Part shown: in pieces, positions 47,287 through 56,416 of the stretch | Layout: the number at the start of each line of letters is the position of its first letter | How positions within the stretch are numbered: the stretch's first letter is position 1 | Assembly: GCF_024758005.1 (NCBI RefSeq) | Contig: NZ_CP103288.1 | Span: forward strand, 2,480,001 to 2,544,000 | DNA length: 64,000 nucleotides | From: Pseudarthrobacter sp. NS4 | Lineage (GTDB): Bacteria > Actinomycetota > Actinomycetes > Actinomycetales > Micrococcaceae | Direction of reading: 5' to 3' | Position numbers and translations under genes: made by a program | The notes under the pieces: generated by a model | What the model was told of the DNA's origin: nothing | What the model saw: the letters and a program-made list of their open reading frames with translations, nothing else | Database searches by the model: none

Positions 47287-47838
47287 TCAGTTGTGGATGG
47301 CCGAATAGACATTGAGGCTGGCGGAGAACACCACCCATGAAAAATACGGGAGCACCAGCAGTCCGGCGGCCGTGCTTACCGGCCCGAACCGCAGGACGAG
47401 GAGGACCAGGACAACTGCCAGTGCCCCGATCACCGCGAGGGCAATCCATAAAGCGGCCACCCCGAGCATTGGATACATTCCAAAGAACGTGAAGGGCCAG
47501 GCCAGGTTGAGCAGCAGTTGTGCCGCGTACATCCAGGCGAGGCGTCCTGCCAGCGCTCCCCTGCGCCAGACCAGCCAGGCGGCTACTGCGATGCCGCCGT
47601 ACAGCGAGAGCCACGCCGTGCGGAACATCCATCCTGCCGGCATCCACGGCGCCTGGACGGAATCGGCAAACCAGCCGCCCCTGTTCAGGATGATCGGAAC
47701 CGACGCCAGCATGCATAGGGCATAGGAGAGTGCCAGGAATCCGGCCAGGGCAACCACCTGCCGCTGTTTGCTCCGCACCGGTACGCGCAGATGTGCGGCC
47801 AACCCGGAGCGGGAGCGGTCATCAGGAATTGCAGGCAC
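47287..47838 (-). CDS. TspO/MBR-family tryptophan-rich membrane protein
   Basis: About 183 residues from GTG at 47838. The frame is open further, but that part lies inside the RNase P RNA gene. Five hydrophobic segments are present, with the family-typical APWMPAGWMFRTAWLSLYGG and LLLNLAWPFTFFGM stretches rich in Trp and Phe. TspO proteins bind porphyrins and related ligands. The start is uncertain because the ribosome site is weak. It lies upstream of gap, in the same orientation but 259 nt away. Confidence 0.82.
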   Translation of the reverse strand: MPAIPDDRSRSGLAAHLRVPVRSKQRQVVALAGFLALSYALCMLASVPIILNRGGWFADSVQAPWMPAGWMFRTAWLSLYGGIAVAAWLVWRRGALAGRLAWMYAAQLLLNLAWPFTFFGMYPMLGVAALWIALAVIGALAVVLVLLVLRFGPVSTAAGLLVLPYFSWVVFSASLNVYSAIHN

Positions 47839-47896
47839 GCTACAGCATCTACACCATGGCTTCCAAAGGTCAAACCAGGCTCTTAATGATACGGAC

Positions 47897-48283
47897 GGGA
47901 CAGCCGATACGCCGGGTTCTGTGCCTCCCCTCCCGTTGCCGGAAAGGGAGCGGCGGCCATCCATCTACGAGTACCGTTGCCGGCACCCTCCAGCGGCCTA
48001 CCCGGACACTCGGGCGGGCAGCCCTCAAACGTGTCCTGTCTGGCCTTGCTCCGGGTGGGGTTTACCTAGCCTTCCCGGTCACCCGGGAAGCTGGTGGTCT
48101 CTTACACCACCGTTTCACCCTTACCTGTTTCGTGCCGCTTTCAAACCGGCGCGACCCAGGCGGTCTGTTTTCTGTGGCACTGGCCTGCGGGTTACCCCGA
48201 GTGGGCGTTACCCACCACCCTGCCCTGTGGAGCCCGGACGTTCCTCGAGCCACTTGCGTGACGCGCGGCCGCCTGGCTGTCCC
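47897..48283 (-). ncRNA. rnpB: RNase P RNA, bacterial type A
   Basis: The minus strand carries the core P RNA signatures: GAGGAACGTCCGGGCTCCACAG near the 5' end, GGGTAACGCCCACTCGGGG, GGTAAGGGTGAAACGGTG, and a 3' end with ACAGAACCCGGCGTATCGGC. The ends are set by the P1 helix GGGACAGCC/GGCTGTCCC (48283-48275 with 47905-47897). It is the catalytic subunit for tRNA 5' processing. Confidence 0.95.
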
Positions 48284-48341
48284 ATCCGCATCCAGTCTAC
48301 CGGCGCGGGGCGCCCTGCCTCACCGCCGGTAGGATCGGACG

Positions 48342-49106
48342 GTGCTGATTCTCCTTCCCCCTTCCGAAGGCAAGACACCGGCGGTCCGTGGATCCGCCGT
48401 CGACTGGCCTTCCCTGAGCTTCCCGCTGCTGAACACCTACCGCGCCAAGGTCCTGGATGCGCTGGGTACGGTAAGCGCCCATGAGGATGCCCTCGCTTTG
48501 CTGGGGGTCGGTGCGTCACTGAAGGACGACGTCGACCGCAACACCCGGCTGCACGCTGAACCGGCGGCTCCGGCGCACCAGATTTATTCAGGAGTGCTCT
48601 ACGACGCCCTGGGCTACAAAACACTTACTGCCGGCCAACGCCGCAAGGCAGACGAGTCCGTACTCGTCATTTCGGCACTCTGGGGCGCCATCCGCTTCGG
48701 AGACAGCGTGCCTGCCTACCGGCTGTCCATGGGAACTGCCCTGCCCGACGTCGGACGGCTCGCCTCATTCTGGAAACCGCAACTCTCCGATGCGCTGGCC
48801 GGGGCCGTCGCCGGGCACCTGCTGGTGGACTGCAGGTCCAGCACCTACGCAGCCGCGTGGGCGCCGCCGTCGGACCAGACTGTCGCGGTGAATGTGTTGA
48901 CCGAAGCCGCCGGCGTGCGGAAGGTGGTCAGCCATTTCGCAAAGCACACCCGCGGTGAGCTTGCACGCCACCTGCTGGTGCGCCGCGGGAAAGCCCCCAC
49001 CACGCCTGAACAGCTCCTCAAGGCCGCCCGGGAGAAATGGGAGGCCGAGCTCGTGCCCGGCTCAACGCGGAAGCCTCACGCACTGAACATCATCCTGCCG
49101 GGCTGA
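48342..49106 (+). CDS. yaaA: YaaA-family peroxide stress protein
   Basis: 254-residue DUF328 protein with a GTG start. The N-terminus LILLPPSEGKT and the segment HQIYSGVLYDALGY are family hallmarks; RKVVSHFAKHTRGELARHLL resembles the conserved KxAKxxRGxxxR motif. In E. coli the protein lowers free iron and protects against H2O2. It is divergent from rnpB. Confidence 0.9.
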   Translation: MLILLPPSEGKTPAVRGSAVDWPSLSFPLLNTYRAKVLDALGTVSAHEDALALLGVGASLKDDVDRNTRLHAEPAAPAHQIYSGVLYDALGYKTLTAGQRRKADESVLVISALWGAIRFGDSVPAYRLSMGTALPDVGRLASFWKPQLSDALAGAVAGHLLVDCRSSTYAAAWAPPSDQTVAVNVLTEAAGVRKVVSHFAKHTRGELARHLLVRRGKAPTTPEQLLKAAREKWEAELVPGSTRKPHALNIILPG

Positions 49107-49117
49107 TTACCAGGGCG

Positions 49118-49855
49118 TCAGGCCCACTCTTCGGAGCGGACCAGGATGGCGCCGGAATCGGGGCAGAAGACGACGTCCTCGGCAGAAGCGGCCTTGATCA
49201 CGGCGAGGTCGCCGGGGCTGAGCTTCATCCCCGAGGCTTCGGATGTGCCATGGAACAGCCGCGCAGCACCCACTCCCCGTTTGGCCAGCGTTTTTTCGTA
49301 GACGGCAAGCAGCCCGGCGTCCAGCCCCTGTGCAAATTCTGCCCGTTTTGCCCCGACCTCGGCCGCCTCCGCGTCAACCGCGGCAAGGGCTTCGTCAAGT
49401 TCAGCGCGGATGGTGCCGAAGGACCCCTGGATATCGTCCACAATCTGCTGCTGGGCAGCCTGCCGGGCCCTGAGGGTGTCCAGCCGTTCCAGGATTTCCA
49501 GCTCCACGTCCTCCAGGTCCGAGCGCCGCCTGTTCAGCGACGCGATGTCCTTCTGGAGGGCAACCAGGTCCTTGGAAAGGCCCGTGCCGCTGTTGAGCCG
49601 GGCCTCATCGCGTTCGATGCGCGTGGCAACCTGTTCCACGTCCGCTTCCGCGCGCTTCAGTTCGCCCTCGGCATCGTGGACGGCAATCTTAGCTGAGCCC
49701 AGCTCTCCGTTGGCGACCGAAAGGGCGGCCTCCAGGTCCTTGATCCGGGGGTCGTTTTCCAGCGAGCGGCGGCGGTTGGCGAGGGACTTCAGCTTGGCGT
49801 CCAGCCCCTGCAGTTCGAGCAACTTCAACTGTTCCGCGGGTGCTGCCTTCGCCAC
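49118..49855 (-). CDS. C4-zinc-ribbon-family coiled-coil protein with degenerate ribbon
   Basis: 245 residues from the GTG at 49855, with GGAGG 6 nt upstream. Residues 10-175 are a long coiled coil (NRRRSLENDPRIKDLEAAL through ILERLDTLRARQAAQ). The C-terminal part LSPGDLAVIKAASAEDVVFCPDSGAILV aligns by eye with the C4 zinc ribbon of this family, but only one cysteine remains (FCPD), so zinc binding is doubtful. It lies just downstream of the Nif3-like gene, the usual neighbourhood of this family. Confidence 0.82.
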   Translation of the reverse strand: MAKAAPAEQLKLLELQGLDAKLKSLANRRRSLENDPRIKDLEAALSVANGELGSAKIAVHDAEGELKRAEADVEQVATRIERDEARLNSGTGLSKDLVALQKDIASLNRRRSDLEDVELEILERLDTLRARQAAQQQIVDDIQGSFGTIRAELDEALAAVDAEAAEVGAKRAEFAQGLDAGLLAVYEKTLAKRGVGAARLFHGTSEASGMKLSPGDLAVIKAASAEDVVFCPDSGAILVRSEEWA

Positions 49856-49955
49856 TGTTACCTCCGTTTGATCCCTGCCGGCCGGAGCCGGGCACCTGAA
49901 AGGCGCTCCCTCGACTCTAGCGCCTGGCCTGCTCCCAAACCTCGCTCCGCTCGGC

Positions 49956-50879
49956 TTAGCCAGGGGTGAGTATGAAGTCCCACGGGTCGCTGTTGGTGGC
50001 ACTGACCTGGATTTCGACGTCGTGGCCCTGGTCGGTGAGGACGTTGCCCAGGGCCGCCGCCGCGGCAGGCAGCCACAGCCACTCACTGGCAAAGTGGGAA
50101 ACGTCCACCAGGTACGGCCGGCCGTTCAGGGCTGCCTCCCTGGCCTCGGACGCCGGGTGGTGGCGGAGGTCGGCCGTTACGTAGACGTCGGCGTTGCTGG
50201 CCCGGACCTCATTGAGGAGCGAGTCCCCGGCGCCGCCGCAGACCGCGATCCGCCGGACCAGGCCGTCCTTGTCACCGGACACCCGGACTCCCCCGGCCAC
50301 CGACGGCAGGATCCCGAATACACGGGCGGCAAAATCCCCAAGGCTCATGGCGTCCGCGAGGTCCCCGACGCGTCCGATCCCTTCTTCCGGCAGCCCGTTG
50401 GCGGCGACCGTGAGGGGAGCGACGTCCTGGAGCCCCAGCGCATCCGCCAGGACATCGGAGACGCCCCCGACGGCGGAATCGCCGTTGGTGTGCACGGTGA
50501 GGAGAGCCGTACCGGACTCGATGAGCCGGTGAACGGCGCGGCCCTTCGCCGTAGTGGCAGCAACCGATGTGACACCCTTGAGGAGCAGCGGATGGTGCGT
50601 AATGAGAAGCTCGGCACCCCACTCCACAGCCTCTTCGATGACCTCGAGGGTCGGGTCCACCGCAAACATCACCCGCCTGACCGGAGCGGAAGGGTGGCCT
50701 GCCACCAGCCCCACCTCGTCCCAGTTTTCGGCAAGGGATTCGGGCCAGAGTTCCTCGACGGCGAGAAGCAGCTCACCCAGCGTGGGAGCATCCGCGGGGC
50801 CCGCCCCGGCCGGCCCGCCCGAGGGGGCATCGCCGTCGTGATTCTTAGGGCCGGTAACGTCGGTGTCCACAGGTTCCAT
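49956..50879 (-). CDS. Nif3-like dinuclear metal centre protein
   Basis: 307 residues from the ATG at 50879; the ATG at 50918 is an alternative and neither has a strong ribosome site. Metal-binding motifs are LLITHHPLLLKG, TVHTNGDSA and the C-terminal VDVSHFASEWLW. The family forms toroidal hexamers; the enzymatic role is unsettled (GTP cyclohydrolase 1 type 2 homologue by name only). It is followed by the coiled-coil zinc-ribbon-family gene. Confidence 0.9.
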   Translation of the reverse strand: MEPVDTDVTGPKNHDGDAPSGGPAGAGPADAPTLGELLLAVEELWPESLAENWDEVGLVAGHPSAPVRRVMFAVDPTLEVIEEAVEWGAELLITHHPLLLKGVTSVAATTAKGRAVHRLIESGTALLTVHTNGDSAVGGVSDVLADALGLQDVAPLTVAANGLPEEGIGRVGDLADAMSLGDFAARVFGILPSVAGGVRVSGDKDGLVRRIAVCGGAGDSLLNEVRASNADVYVTADLRHHPASEAREAALNGRPYLVDVSHFASEWLWLPAAAAALGNVLTDQGHDVEIQVSATNSDPWDFILTPG

Positions 50880-50979
50880 AGTCTTAGTTTTACCCCATCG
50901 TCCGGTGGCAGCTGCCATAACCGGGCTGGGCCGCCGATGCCCGGGGAATCATCCGGAGCCCTCAACCATTGAAGAGGTC

Positions 50980-51504
50980 ATGAAAACTTTTGTTCTTGGC
51001 GGAGGCTGCTTCTGGTGCCTTGACGCCGTCTACCAGAAGACCAAGGGCGTCACCTCGGTGATTTCCGGCTACACCGGCGGGCATGACCCGCATCCGGACT
51101 ACTACTCGGTCTGCAGCGGAACCACCGGTCACGCGGAGGTGGTGGCCGTGACGTTCGACGAGGAAATCATCCCGGCGGAGGTCATCCTTGATATGTTCTT
51201 CGCCCTGCACGACCCCACGACACTGAACCGGCAGGGGTACGACGTCGGCACGCAGTACCGCTCGTCGATGTTCTACGAAACCACGGAAGAAAAGATCCTG
51301 TTCGAAGATGCGATCGACCGGAACCAGGCTCTGTGGGCGAATCCCATCGTCACAGAGGTCAGCCGCCTCCCCCGGTTTTATGTTGCCGAGGAAGCCCACC
51401 AGAACTTCTACGCCAAGCATCCCGAGCAGGGGTATTGCCAGGTGATCATCAATCCCAAGCTCGCAAAGGCCAGGAAATATTACTCTGCATGGCTTAACGC
51501 TTAG
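50980..51504 (+). CDS. msrA: Peptide methionine-S-sulfoxide reductase MsrA
   Basis: 174-residue reductase. The catalytic GCFWC is at residues 9-13, followed by GVTSVISGYTGGH; NRQGYDVGTQYRSSMFY and AEEAHQNFYAKHPEQGYC are present, the latter carrying the recycling Cys. The ATG at 50980 is chosen because GAAGAGG lies just upstream and it gives the standard N-terminus; the frame is open further to 50863 without family similarity. Confidence 0.95.
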   Translation: MKTFVLGGGCFWCLDAVYQKTKGVTSVISGYTGGHDPHPDYYSVCSGTTGHAEVVAVTFDEEIIPAEVILDMFFALHDPTTLNRQGYDVGTQYRSSMFYETTEEKILFEDAIDRNQALWANPIVTEVSRLPRFYVAEEAHQNFYAKHPEQGYCQVIINPKLAKARKYYSAWLNA

Positions 51505-51571
51505 CCACCGTTACGCCGCCTCGTTAGGCTGACCTCAGTATTCACCCCTCATCAGAGATAGGCGTATGTAC

Positions 51572-52507
51572 ATGGCACGGATTTATGACGACGTAACGCA
51601 GCTGGTCGGCGGAACCCCGCTGGTCAAGCTCAACCGGCTCAGCGAGGGGCTGGACGCCACCGTTGCCGTGAAGCTTGAGTTCTACAACCCGGCCAACAGC
51701 GTCAAGGACCGCATCGGCGTGGCCATCGTGGACGCCGCCGAAAAGTCCGGGGCCCTGAAGCCCGGCGGCACCATCGTCGAAGGCACCTCCGGCAACACCG
51801 GAATCGCCCTGGCCATGGTGGGTGCGGCCCGCGGCTACAAGGTCATCCTCACCATGCCCGAGACCATGTCCACCGAACGCCGGGTCATGCTGCGCGCCTT
51901 CGGTGCCGAGATCGTCCTGACCCCCGGTTCCGAGGGCATGCGCGGCGCCGTGGAGAAGGCCCAGGAGATCGTGGCCAACACCGAGAACTCCATCTGGGCC
52001 CAGCAGTTCGCCAACGAGGCAAACCCCGAAATCCACCGCAACACCACGGCCGAGGAAATCTGGACCGACACCGACGGCGCCGTGGACATCTTCGTCGCGG
52101 GCGTGGGCACCGGCGGCACGGTCACCGGCGTCGGGCAGGTCCTGAAGGAGCGCAAGCCGGGCGTCCAGATCGTCGCCGTCGAACCCAAGGATTCCGCAAT
52201 CCTCAACGGCGGCGCACCCGGTCCGCACAAGATCCAGGGCATCGGCGCGAACTTCGTGCCCGAGATCCTGGACACCAATGTGTACGACGAGGTCCTGGAC
52301 GCCACCCTGGAGGATTCAGTGCGCGTGGCACGCGAGCTCGGTGTCAAGGAAGGCATCCTGGGCGGCATCTCCTCGGGCGCCATCGTCTGGGGCGCCCTGG
52401 AACTGGCGAAGCGTCCCGAAAACGCGGGCAAGTTGATCGTCGCTGTGGTCTGCGACTTCGGCGAGCGTTACATCTCCACCGTGCTCTATGACGACATCCG
52501 CGGCTGA
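51572..52507 (+). CDS. cysK: Cysteine synthase A
   Basis: O-acetylserine sulfhydrylase, 311 residues from the ATG at 51572 (AGATAGG lies 9 nt upstream; the ATG at 51566 is only 3 nt from it). The PLP lysine is in [11 protein letters not shown], with TSGNTG as the acetylserine-binding loop and [12 protein letters not shown] as the phosphate-binding loop. It lies 40 nt upstream of cysE, forming a two-gene cysteine biosynthesis unit. Confidence 0.96.
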   Translation: MARIYDDVTQLVGGTPLVKLNRLSEGLDATVAVKLEFYNPANSVKDRIGVAIVDAAEKSGALKPGGTIVEGTSGNTGIALAMVGAARGYKVILTMPETMSTERRVMLRAFGAEIVLTPGSEGMRGAVEKAQEIVANTENSIWAQQFANEANPEIHRNTTAEEIWTDTDGAVDIFVAGVGTGGTVTGVGQVLKERKPGVQIVAVEPKDSAILNGGAPGPHKIQGIGANFVPEILDTNVYDEVLDATLEDSVRVARELGVKEGILGGISSGAIVWGALELAKRPENAGKLIVAVVCDFGERYISTVLYDDIRG

Positions 52508-52547
52508 TTAGAACCGCCATCCGCCCGTTTCCTGTAGAAAGAACTTT

Positions 52548-53132
52548 GTGGGCTTTTTCGCAAGACTAAAGGAAGACCTCGACGCCGCCCGGTCCCACGA
52601 CCCGGCGGCTCGAGGTTCTATCGAGAACTTTTTTGCCTATTCCGGCCTGCATGCCATCTGGATCCACCGGTTGACGCACCGTCTCTGGCAGAACCCGGGC
52701 CTGCGTTTCCCGGCACGGCTGATCTCCCAGCTGGGCAGGTTCGTGACCGGCATCGAAATCCATCCCGGCGCCACGATCGGCCGCCGGTTCTTTATTGACC
52801 ACGGCATGGGCGTGGTGATCGGGGAAACCGCGGAGATTGGCGAGGACGTGATGATTTACCACGGCGTCACTCTCGGGGGCCGCTCCCTCGCGAGGATCAA
52901 GCGGCACCCCACCATCGGTGACCGGGTGACAATCGGCGCCGGCGCCAAGATCCTGGGACCGATCACCATCGGCCGGGACAGTGCCGTGGGCGCCAACGCG
53001 GTGGTGGTGAAGGACGCGCCGCCGGAATCCATCGTCACCGGGGTTCCTGCAAAGTGGCGACACCGGGACGCGCAGCGGGAGACCAAGCCCGCTGTGGACC
53101 CTGCTGAGTACGAGATCGAATACCATCTCTGA
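52548..53132 (+). CDS. cysE: Serine O-acetyltransferase
   Basis: 194-residue acetyltransferase making O-acetylserine for CysK. It has a left-handed beta-helix with hexapeptide repeats ([38 protein letters not shown]). The catalytic DHG and GVTLGG loops are visible. It is shorter at the N-terminus than E. coli CysE, as usual in actinobacteria. GTG start. A terminator follows. Confidence 0.95.
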   Translation: MGFFARLKEDLDAARSHDPAARGSIENFFAYSGLHAIWIHRLTHRLWQNPGLRFPARLISQLGRFVTGIEIHPGATIGRRFFIDHGMGVVIGETAEIGEDVMIYHGVTLGGRSLARIKRHPTIGDRVTIGAGAKILGPITIGRDSAVGANAVVVKDAPPESIVTGVPAKWRHRDAQRETKPAVDPAEYEIEYHL

Positions 53133-53175
53133 CCCCGGGATCATGGCCCCGGGCCGTTACATCAAGCACTGAAGT

Positions 53176-53220
53176 GAAAAGGCGGGCAGTCCCGGTTATC
53201 CGGGAACTGCCCGCCTTTTC
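53176..53220. terminator. Terminator between cysE and gnd
   Basis: Long stem GAAAAGGCGGGCAGT with its complement ACTGCCCGCCTTTTC, plus an inner CCCGG-TTAT-CCGGG. The A- and T-rich ends make it suitable for both convergent genes. Confidence 0.85.
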
Positions 53221-53237
53221 GCGTCTTTGCAGCAGGA

Positions 53238-54674
53238 TCAGTGCGTGTCTACCGCTTCGATCTCTGACTTGTCCTCGCCCCAGAGGGTGTGGAAGGTGCC
53301 TTCAGCGTCAACACGGCCGTACGTGTGGGCGCCAAAGAGGTCGCGCTGGCCCTGGATCAGGGCGGCCGCAACACGCTTGCGGCGCAGGCCGTCATAGTAA
53401 GCCAGCGAGGAGGAGAACACCGGCACCGGGATGCCGAGCTGCACGGCAGTGGCAACCACGCGCCGCCACGCCGGAAGCGCGTCCCCAATGGCTTTGGTGA
53501 ACGCAGGTGCGAAGAGCAGGTTGGCCGGCTTCTCATCTGCGGCGTAGGCCTTGGTGATGTCCTTCAGCAGTTCAGCCCGGATGATGCAGCCTGCGCGCCA
53601 CAGTGATGCGATTTCGTCCAGTTTCAGGTCCCAGCCGTATTCCTTGGCCGCCGAGGTCAGCATGTCCAGGCCCTGCGCGTAGGACACGAGCTTGGAGGCG
53701 TAAAGTGCCTGCCGGACGTCCTCGACGAAAGTCTCGGGGATCTCAACGGATGCCTCGTTGCCGGCCAGCAGTTCCTGGCCCAGCTTCCGCTGCCCCGCCT
53801 GCGAGGACAGTGCACGGGCGAAGACGGACTCGGCGATGCCGGAGACCGGCGAGCCCAGTTCCAGGGCCGAGATGACCGTCCAGCGGCCGGTGCCCTTCTG
53901 GCCGGCGGCATCGACCACAACGTCAACGAACGGCTTGCCGGTCTTGGCGTCGACGTGGCCCAGGACCTCTGCGGAGATTTCGATCAGGAACGAGGACAGC
54001 TCGCCCTTGTTCCACTCGGAGAAGATCCTGGACTGTTCAGCGGGCTCGATGCCCGCACCGGAGCGCAGCAGGTCGAAGGCCTCGCCGATGACCTGCATGT
54101 CAGCGTATTCGATGCCGTTGTGGACCATCTTGACGAAGTGTCCGGCGCCGTCGGTGCCCACCCAGGCGCAGCACGGTTCGCCGTCCACCTTCGCGGAGAT
54201 CTTTTCCAGCAGCGGGCCCAGGGCCTCGTAGGACTCCTTGGAACCGCCGGGCATGATGGAGGGGCCGTTCAGGGCGCCTTCCTCGCCGCCGGAAACGCCG
54301 ACGCCCACAAAGTGCAGGTCCTTCTTCGCCAGCGCGGCCTCGCGGCGGCGGGTGTCCTCATAGTGCGAGTTGCCGGCGTCAATGATGATGTCTCCTGCTT
54401 CCAGGAGCGGTTCGAGCTGCTCGATCACAGAGTCAACCGGCTTGCCGGCCTTGACCATGATCAGCACCCGGCGGGGCTTCTCCAGCGAGTCCACGAGTTC
54501 CTGCAGGGTTTCGGTCCGGACAAAGTCGCCCTCCGAACCGTACTTTTCCAGCAGTGTGTCCGTCTTCTCCACGGACCTGTTGTGCAGGGCGACCGTGAAG
54601 CCGTTCCGCGCGAGGTTGCGGGCCAGGTTGGCGCCCATCACGGCGAGGCCGGTGACACCGATGTGTGCAGTCAT
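53238..54674 (-). CDS. gnd: 6-phosphogluconate dehydrogenase (decarboxylating)
   Basis: 478 residues from the ATG at 54674 (GGAG 5 nt upstream). Converts 6-phosphogluconate to ribulose-5-phosphate. The Rossmann motif is GVTGLAVMGANLARN with NRS after strand 2, as in NADP-dependent members. GVGVSGGEEGALNGPSIMPGG and GTDGAGHFVKMVHNGIEYADMQ are the substrate-binding signatures. The length is that of the long, E. coli-like class. It is divergent from a FadR/GntR regulator. Confidence 0.96.
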   Translation of the reverse strand: MTAHIGVTGLAVMGANLARNLARNGFTVALHNRSVEKTDTLLEKYGSEGDFVRTETLQELVDSLEKPRRVLIMVKAGKPVDSVIEQLEPLLEAGDIIIDAGNSHYEDTRRREAALAKKDLHFVGVGVSGGEEGALNGPSIMPGGSKESYEALGPLLEKISAKVDGEPCCAWVGTDGAGHFVKMVHNGIEYADMQVIGEAFDLLRSGAGIEPAEQSRIFSEWNKGELSSFLIEISAEVLGHVDAKTGKPFVDVVVDAAGQKGTGRWTVISALELGSPVSGIAESVFARALSSQAGQRKLGQELLAGNEASVEIPETFVEDVRQALYASKLVSYAQGLDMLTSAAKEYGWDLKLDEIASLWRAGCIIRAELLKDITKAYAADEKPANLLFAPAFTKAIGDALPAWRRVVATAVQLGIPVPVFSSSLAYYDGLRRKRVAAALIQGQRDLFGAHTYGRVDAEGTFHTLWGEDKSEIEAVDTH

Positions 54675-54878
54675 CAAAACTCCAATTCATTTCTGTGCGA
54701 CGGATGCGCAGCGGCGTTCCCGTGCAGGAGACGCTGTGGCATTTTTCAGGGTCGGAATAAAGCATATATATTCAGAGCGGTCACAGGAAAGTAACGCCCA
54801 CCTGATGGGACCATTTGTGTCGCTGCCCTCCCGGGACGGCAGCCAGTCCACGTCCACCTTCGCACTAGGCTTAGCTGC

Positions 54879-55604
54879 ATGACCAGCAGCCTGCACCACC
54901 GTGCCATAGAAAATCTTGGCACCCGCATCATCTCCGGGGACCTGCCTGCTGGCCATGTGATGCTTGCCGAACAGCTCGAGGACGAGCTCAAGGTTTCCCG
55001 TTCGGTGATCCGCGAAGCGGTCCGGGTGCTGCAGTCGCTTGGCCTCGTGGAGACCACAAAGCGGGTGGGCATCCGGGTGCTGCCGGCCAGCCGCTGGAAC
55101 CCCTTCGACCCGCAGGTCATCCGGTGGAGGCTGGCCAGCGACGCCCGCGGAGCCCAGCTGCGGTCCCTGGCCGAACTGCGTGCAGCGGTGGAGCCAGCCG
55201 CCGCCGAGCTGGCGGCCCAGAACGCGCCGGCTCCCTTGCGGCTGGAGTTGGTGGATGTCGCCTATGCCTTGCGCGAGGCCGGGCACAACGGCGAAGTGCC
55301 CCGCTTCCTGGACCTGGACATCCAATTCCATTCCCTGCTCCTGTCCGGCTCGGGCAACGAGATGTTCGCAAACCTCATGGGCCAGGTGGCCGAAACGCTC
55401 ACCGGCCGTACCGTGCACGGCTTGATGCCTGACCATCCGCACGAGGCTGCCCTCCAGTGGCACGTTGATGTGGCGGAAGCCATCGCAAGGGGTGACGCGG
55501 TGTCCGCCCGGGACGCTTCGGACCGGATCATGCGTCGGACCATGTCCCGGATGTCGGATACCTGGACCGAGCAGCCGCGGGTTTTTATCCCCGTGCACCG
55601 CTGA
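54879..55604 (+). CDS. FadR-subfamily GntR regulator
   Basis: 241 residues. The N-terminal winged helix is IENLGTRIISGDLPAGHVMLAEQLEDELKVSRSVIREAVRVLQSLGLV. The FCD effector domain follows, with metal-site residues probably in DLDIQFHSLLLSGSGN and the C-terminal WHVDVAEAIARGDA. Its divergent position next to gnd suggests control of gluconate or pentose-phosphate genes (inference). No clear operator was found in the interval. Confidence 0.87.
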   Translation: MTSSLHHRAIENLGTRIISGDLPAGHVMLAEQLEDELKVSRSVIREAVRVLQSLGLVETTKRVGIRVLPASRWNPFDPQVIRWRLASDARGAQLRSLAELRAAVEPAAAELAAQNAPAPLRLELVDVAYALREAGHNGEVPRFLDLDIQFHSLLLSGSGNEMFANLMGQVAETLTGRTVHGLMPDHPHEAALQWHVDVAEAIARGDAVSARDASDRIMRRTMSRMSDTWTEQPRVFIPVHR

Positions 55605-55740
55605 CTTCCGTTCCCGGACGAATGTCCAGCAGCACCTTGCCGGATTGATTACCCCGCCAGTTCAAGGCTTGCTAAAAGCGCCCGTCATAGAGTGGCGGCG
55701 ACTTTTTGTTTCCTGGAGTTCACGGTATATTCATTTCAGG

Positions 55741-55779
55741 CCCTCCACCGCGGCATCCCCCAATAGTCGCGGTGGAGGG
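55741..55779. terminator. Terminator between the GntR gene and the DUF6504 gene
   Basis: 12-bp perfect stem CCCTCCACCGCG/CGCGGTGGAGGG around a 15-nt loop, followed by TTTTCC on the plus strand. It serves the plus-strand regulator and possibly the convergent minus-strand gene. Confidence 0.8.
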
Positions 55780-55837
55780 TTTTCCAATGCCCTGGCAAAG
55801 CCCGGTGGCCCCCCCGATGACACTCAGCCGGGCCTTT

Positions 55838-56128
55838 TCACGCCGCGTCGGCAGCCGATACCCTCAGGCGCCAGCCGCCACCCAGCCCGTCCCGCTCAAG
55901 GAGCATGGTGGTCAGGGCAGAGTTCCTGTTGCGTCCCAGCCTCACCTGAACCTGCAGGATCTCGACATCCACCCGGCTGCTGCCCTTCGGCATCCTCCGG
56001 TGGGTCTCCCACCAGTTGACCCGCTCGAACCATCTGACCGGCTCGGCACCCACCGCCCATTCCCTCCCGCGGCTAACCACCGCCGTCGGCATTCCGTTCT
56101 TGCCCGTGCGGACTATTACGTGTTCCAT
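55838..56128 (-). CDS. DUF6504-like small protein
   Basis: 96 residues. Its middle, WFERVNWWETHRRMPKGSSRVDVEILQVQVRLGRN, resembles the DUF6504 proteins of actinobacteria, where a basic/aromatic patch precedes a short beta region. No membrane segment or catalytic motif. It lies downstream of the tRNA-Val gene on the same strand, after that gene's terminator. Function unknown. Confidence 0.6.
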   Translation of the reverse strand: MEHVIVRTGKNGMPTAVVSRGREWAVGAEPVRWFERVNWWETHRRMPKGSSRVDVEILQVQVRLGRNRNSALTTMLLERDGLGGGWRLRVSAADAA

Positions 56129-56182
56129 TCCTGAAAGCTATGGCAGGGGTACGACATTTACGGCCTTGGCCGGGGACAACAA

Positions 56183-56229
56183 AAAACCCCGCAATTCCTG
56201 CCGTTGCCGGACAAAAATTGCGGGGTTTT
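56183..56229 (-). terminator. Terminator of tRNA-Val
   Basis: On the minus strand a 14-bp stem AAAACCCCGCAATT/AATTGCGGGGTTTT is followed by a six-T run, a classic intrinsic terminator just after tRNA-Val. Confidence 0.9.
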
Positions 56230-56234
56230 ACTGG

Positions 56235-56307
56235 TGGGTCCTACCGGGATCGAACCGATGACATCCACGGTGTAAACGTGGCGCTCTACCAGCTGAGCTA
56301 AAGACCC
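56235..56307 (-). tRNA. tRNA-Val (TAC anticodon)
   Basis: 73-nt cloverleaf on the minus strand. Acceptor GGGTCTT/AGGACCC with one G-T pair, D-arm GCTCAGCTGGTAGAGC, anticodon loop TTTACAC with TAC, T-arm GGTTCGATCCC, discriminator A. Confidence 0.95.
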
Positions 56308-56416
56308 AAGACGCTGAATCCGGCGTTCACGCCGCAACCAACGAACATAGACTCTACCCGACCACGGGCCTCAAACGCGAATCGGCCCGGAAAGCCCTCA
56401 GGCAGATCCCTGCAGG

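Noticed and set aside
47839..47964. N-terminal extension of the TspO-like frame
   Set aside because: Overlaps the 3' part of the RNase P RNA gene and lacks membrane-protein character.
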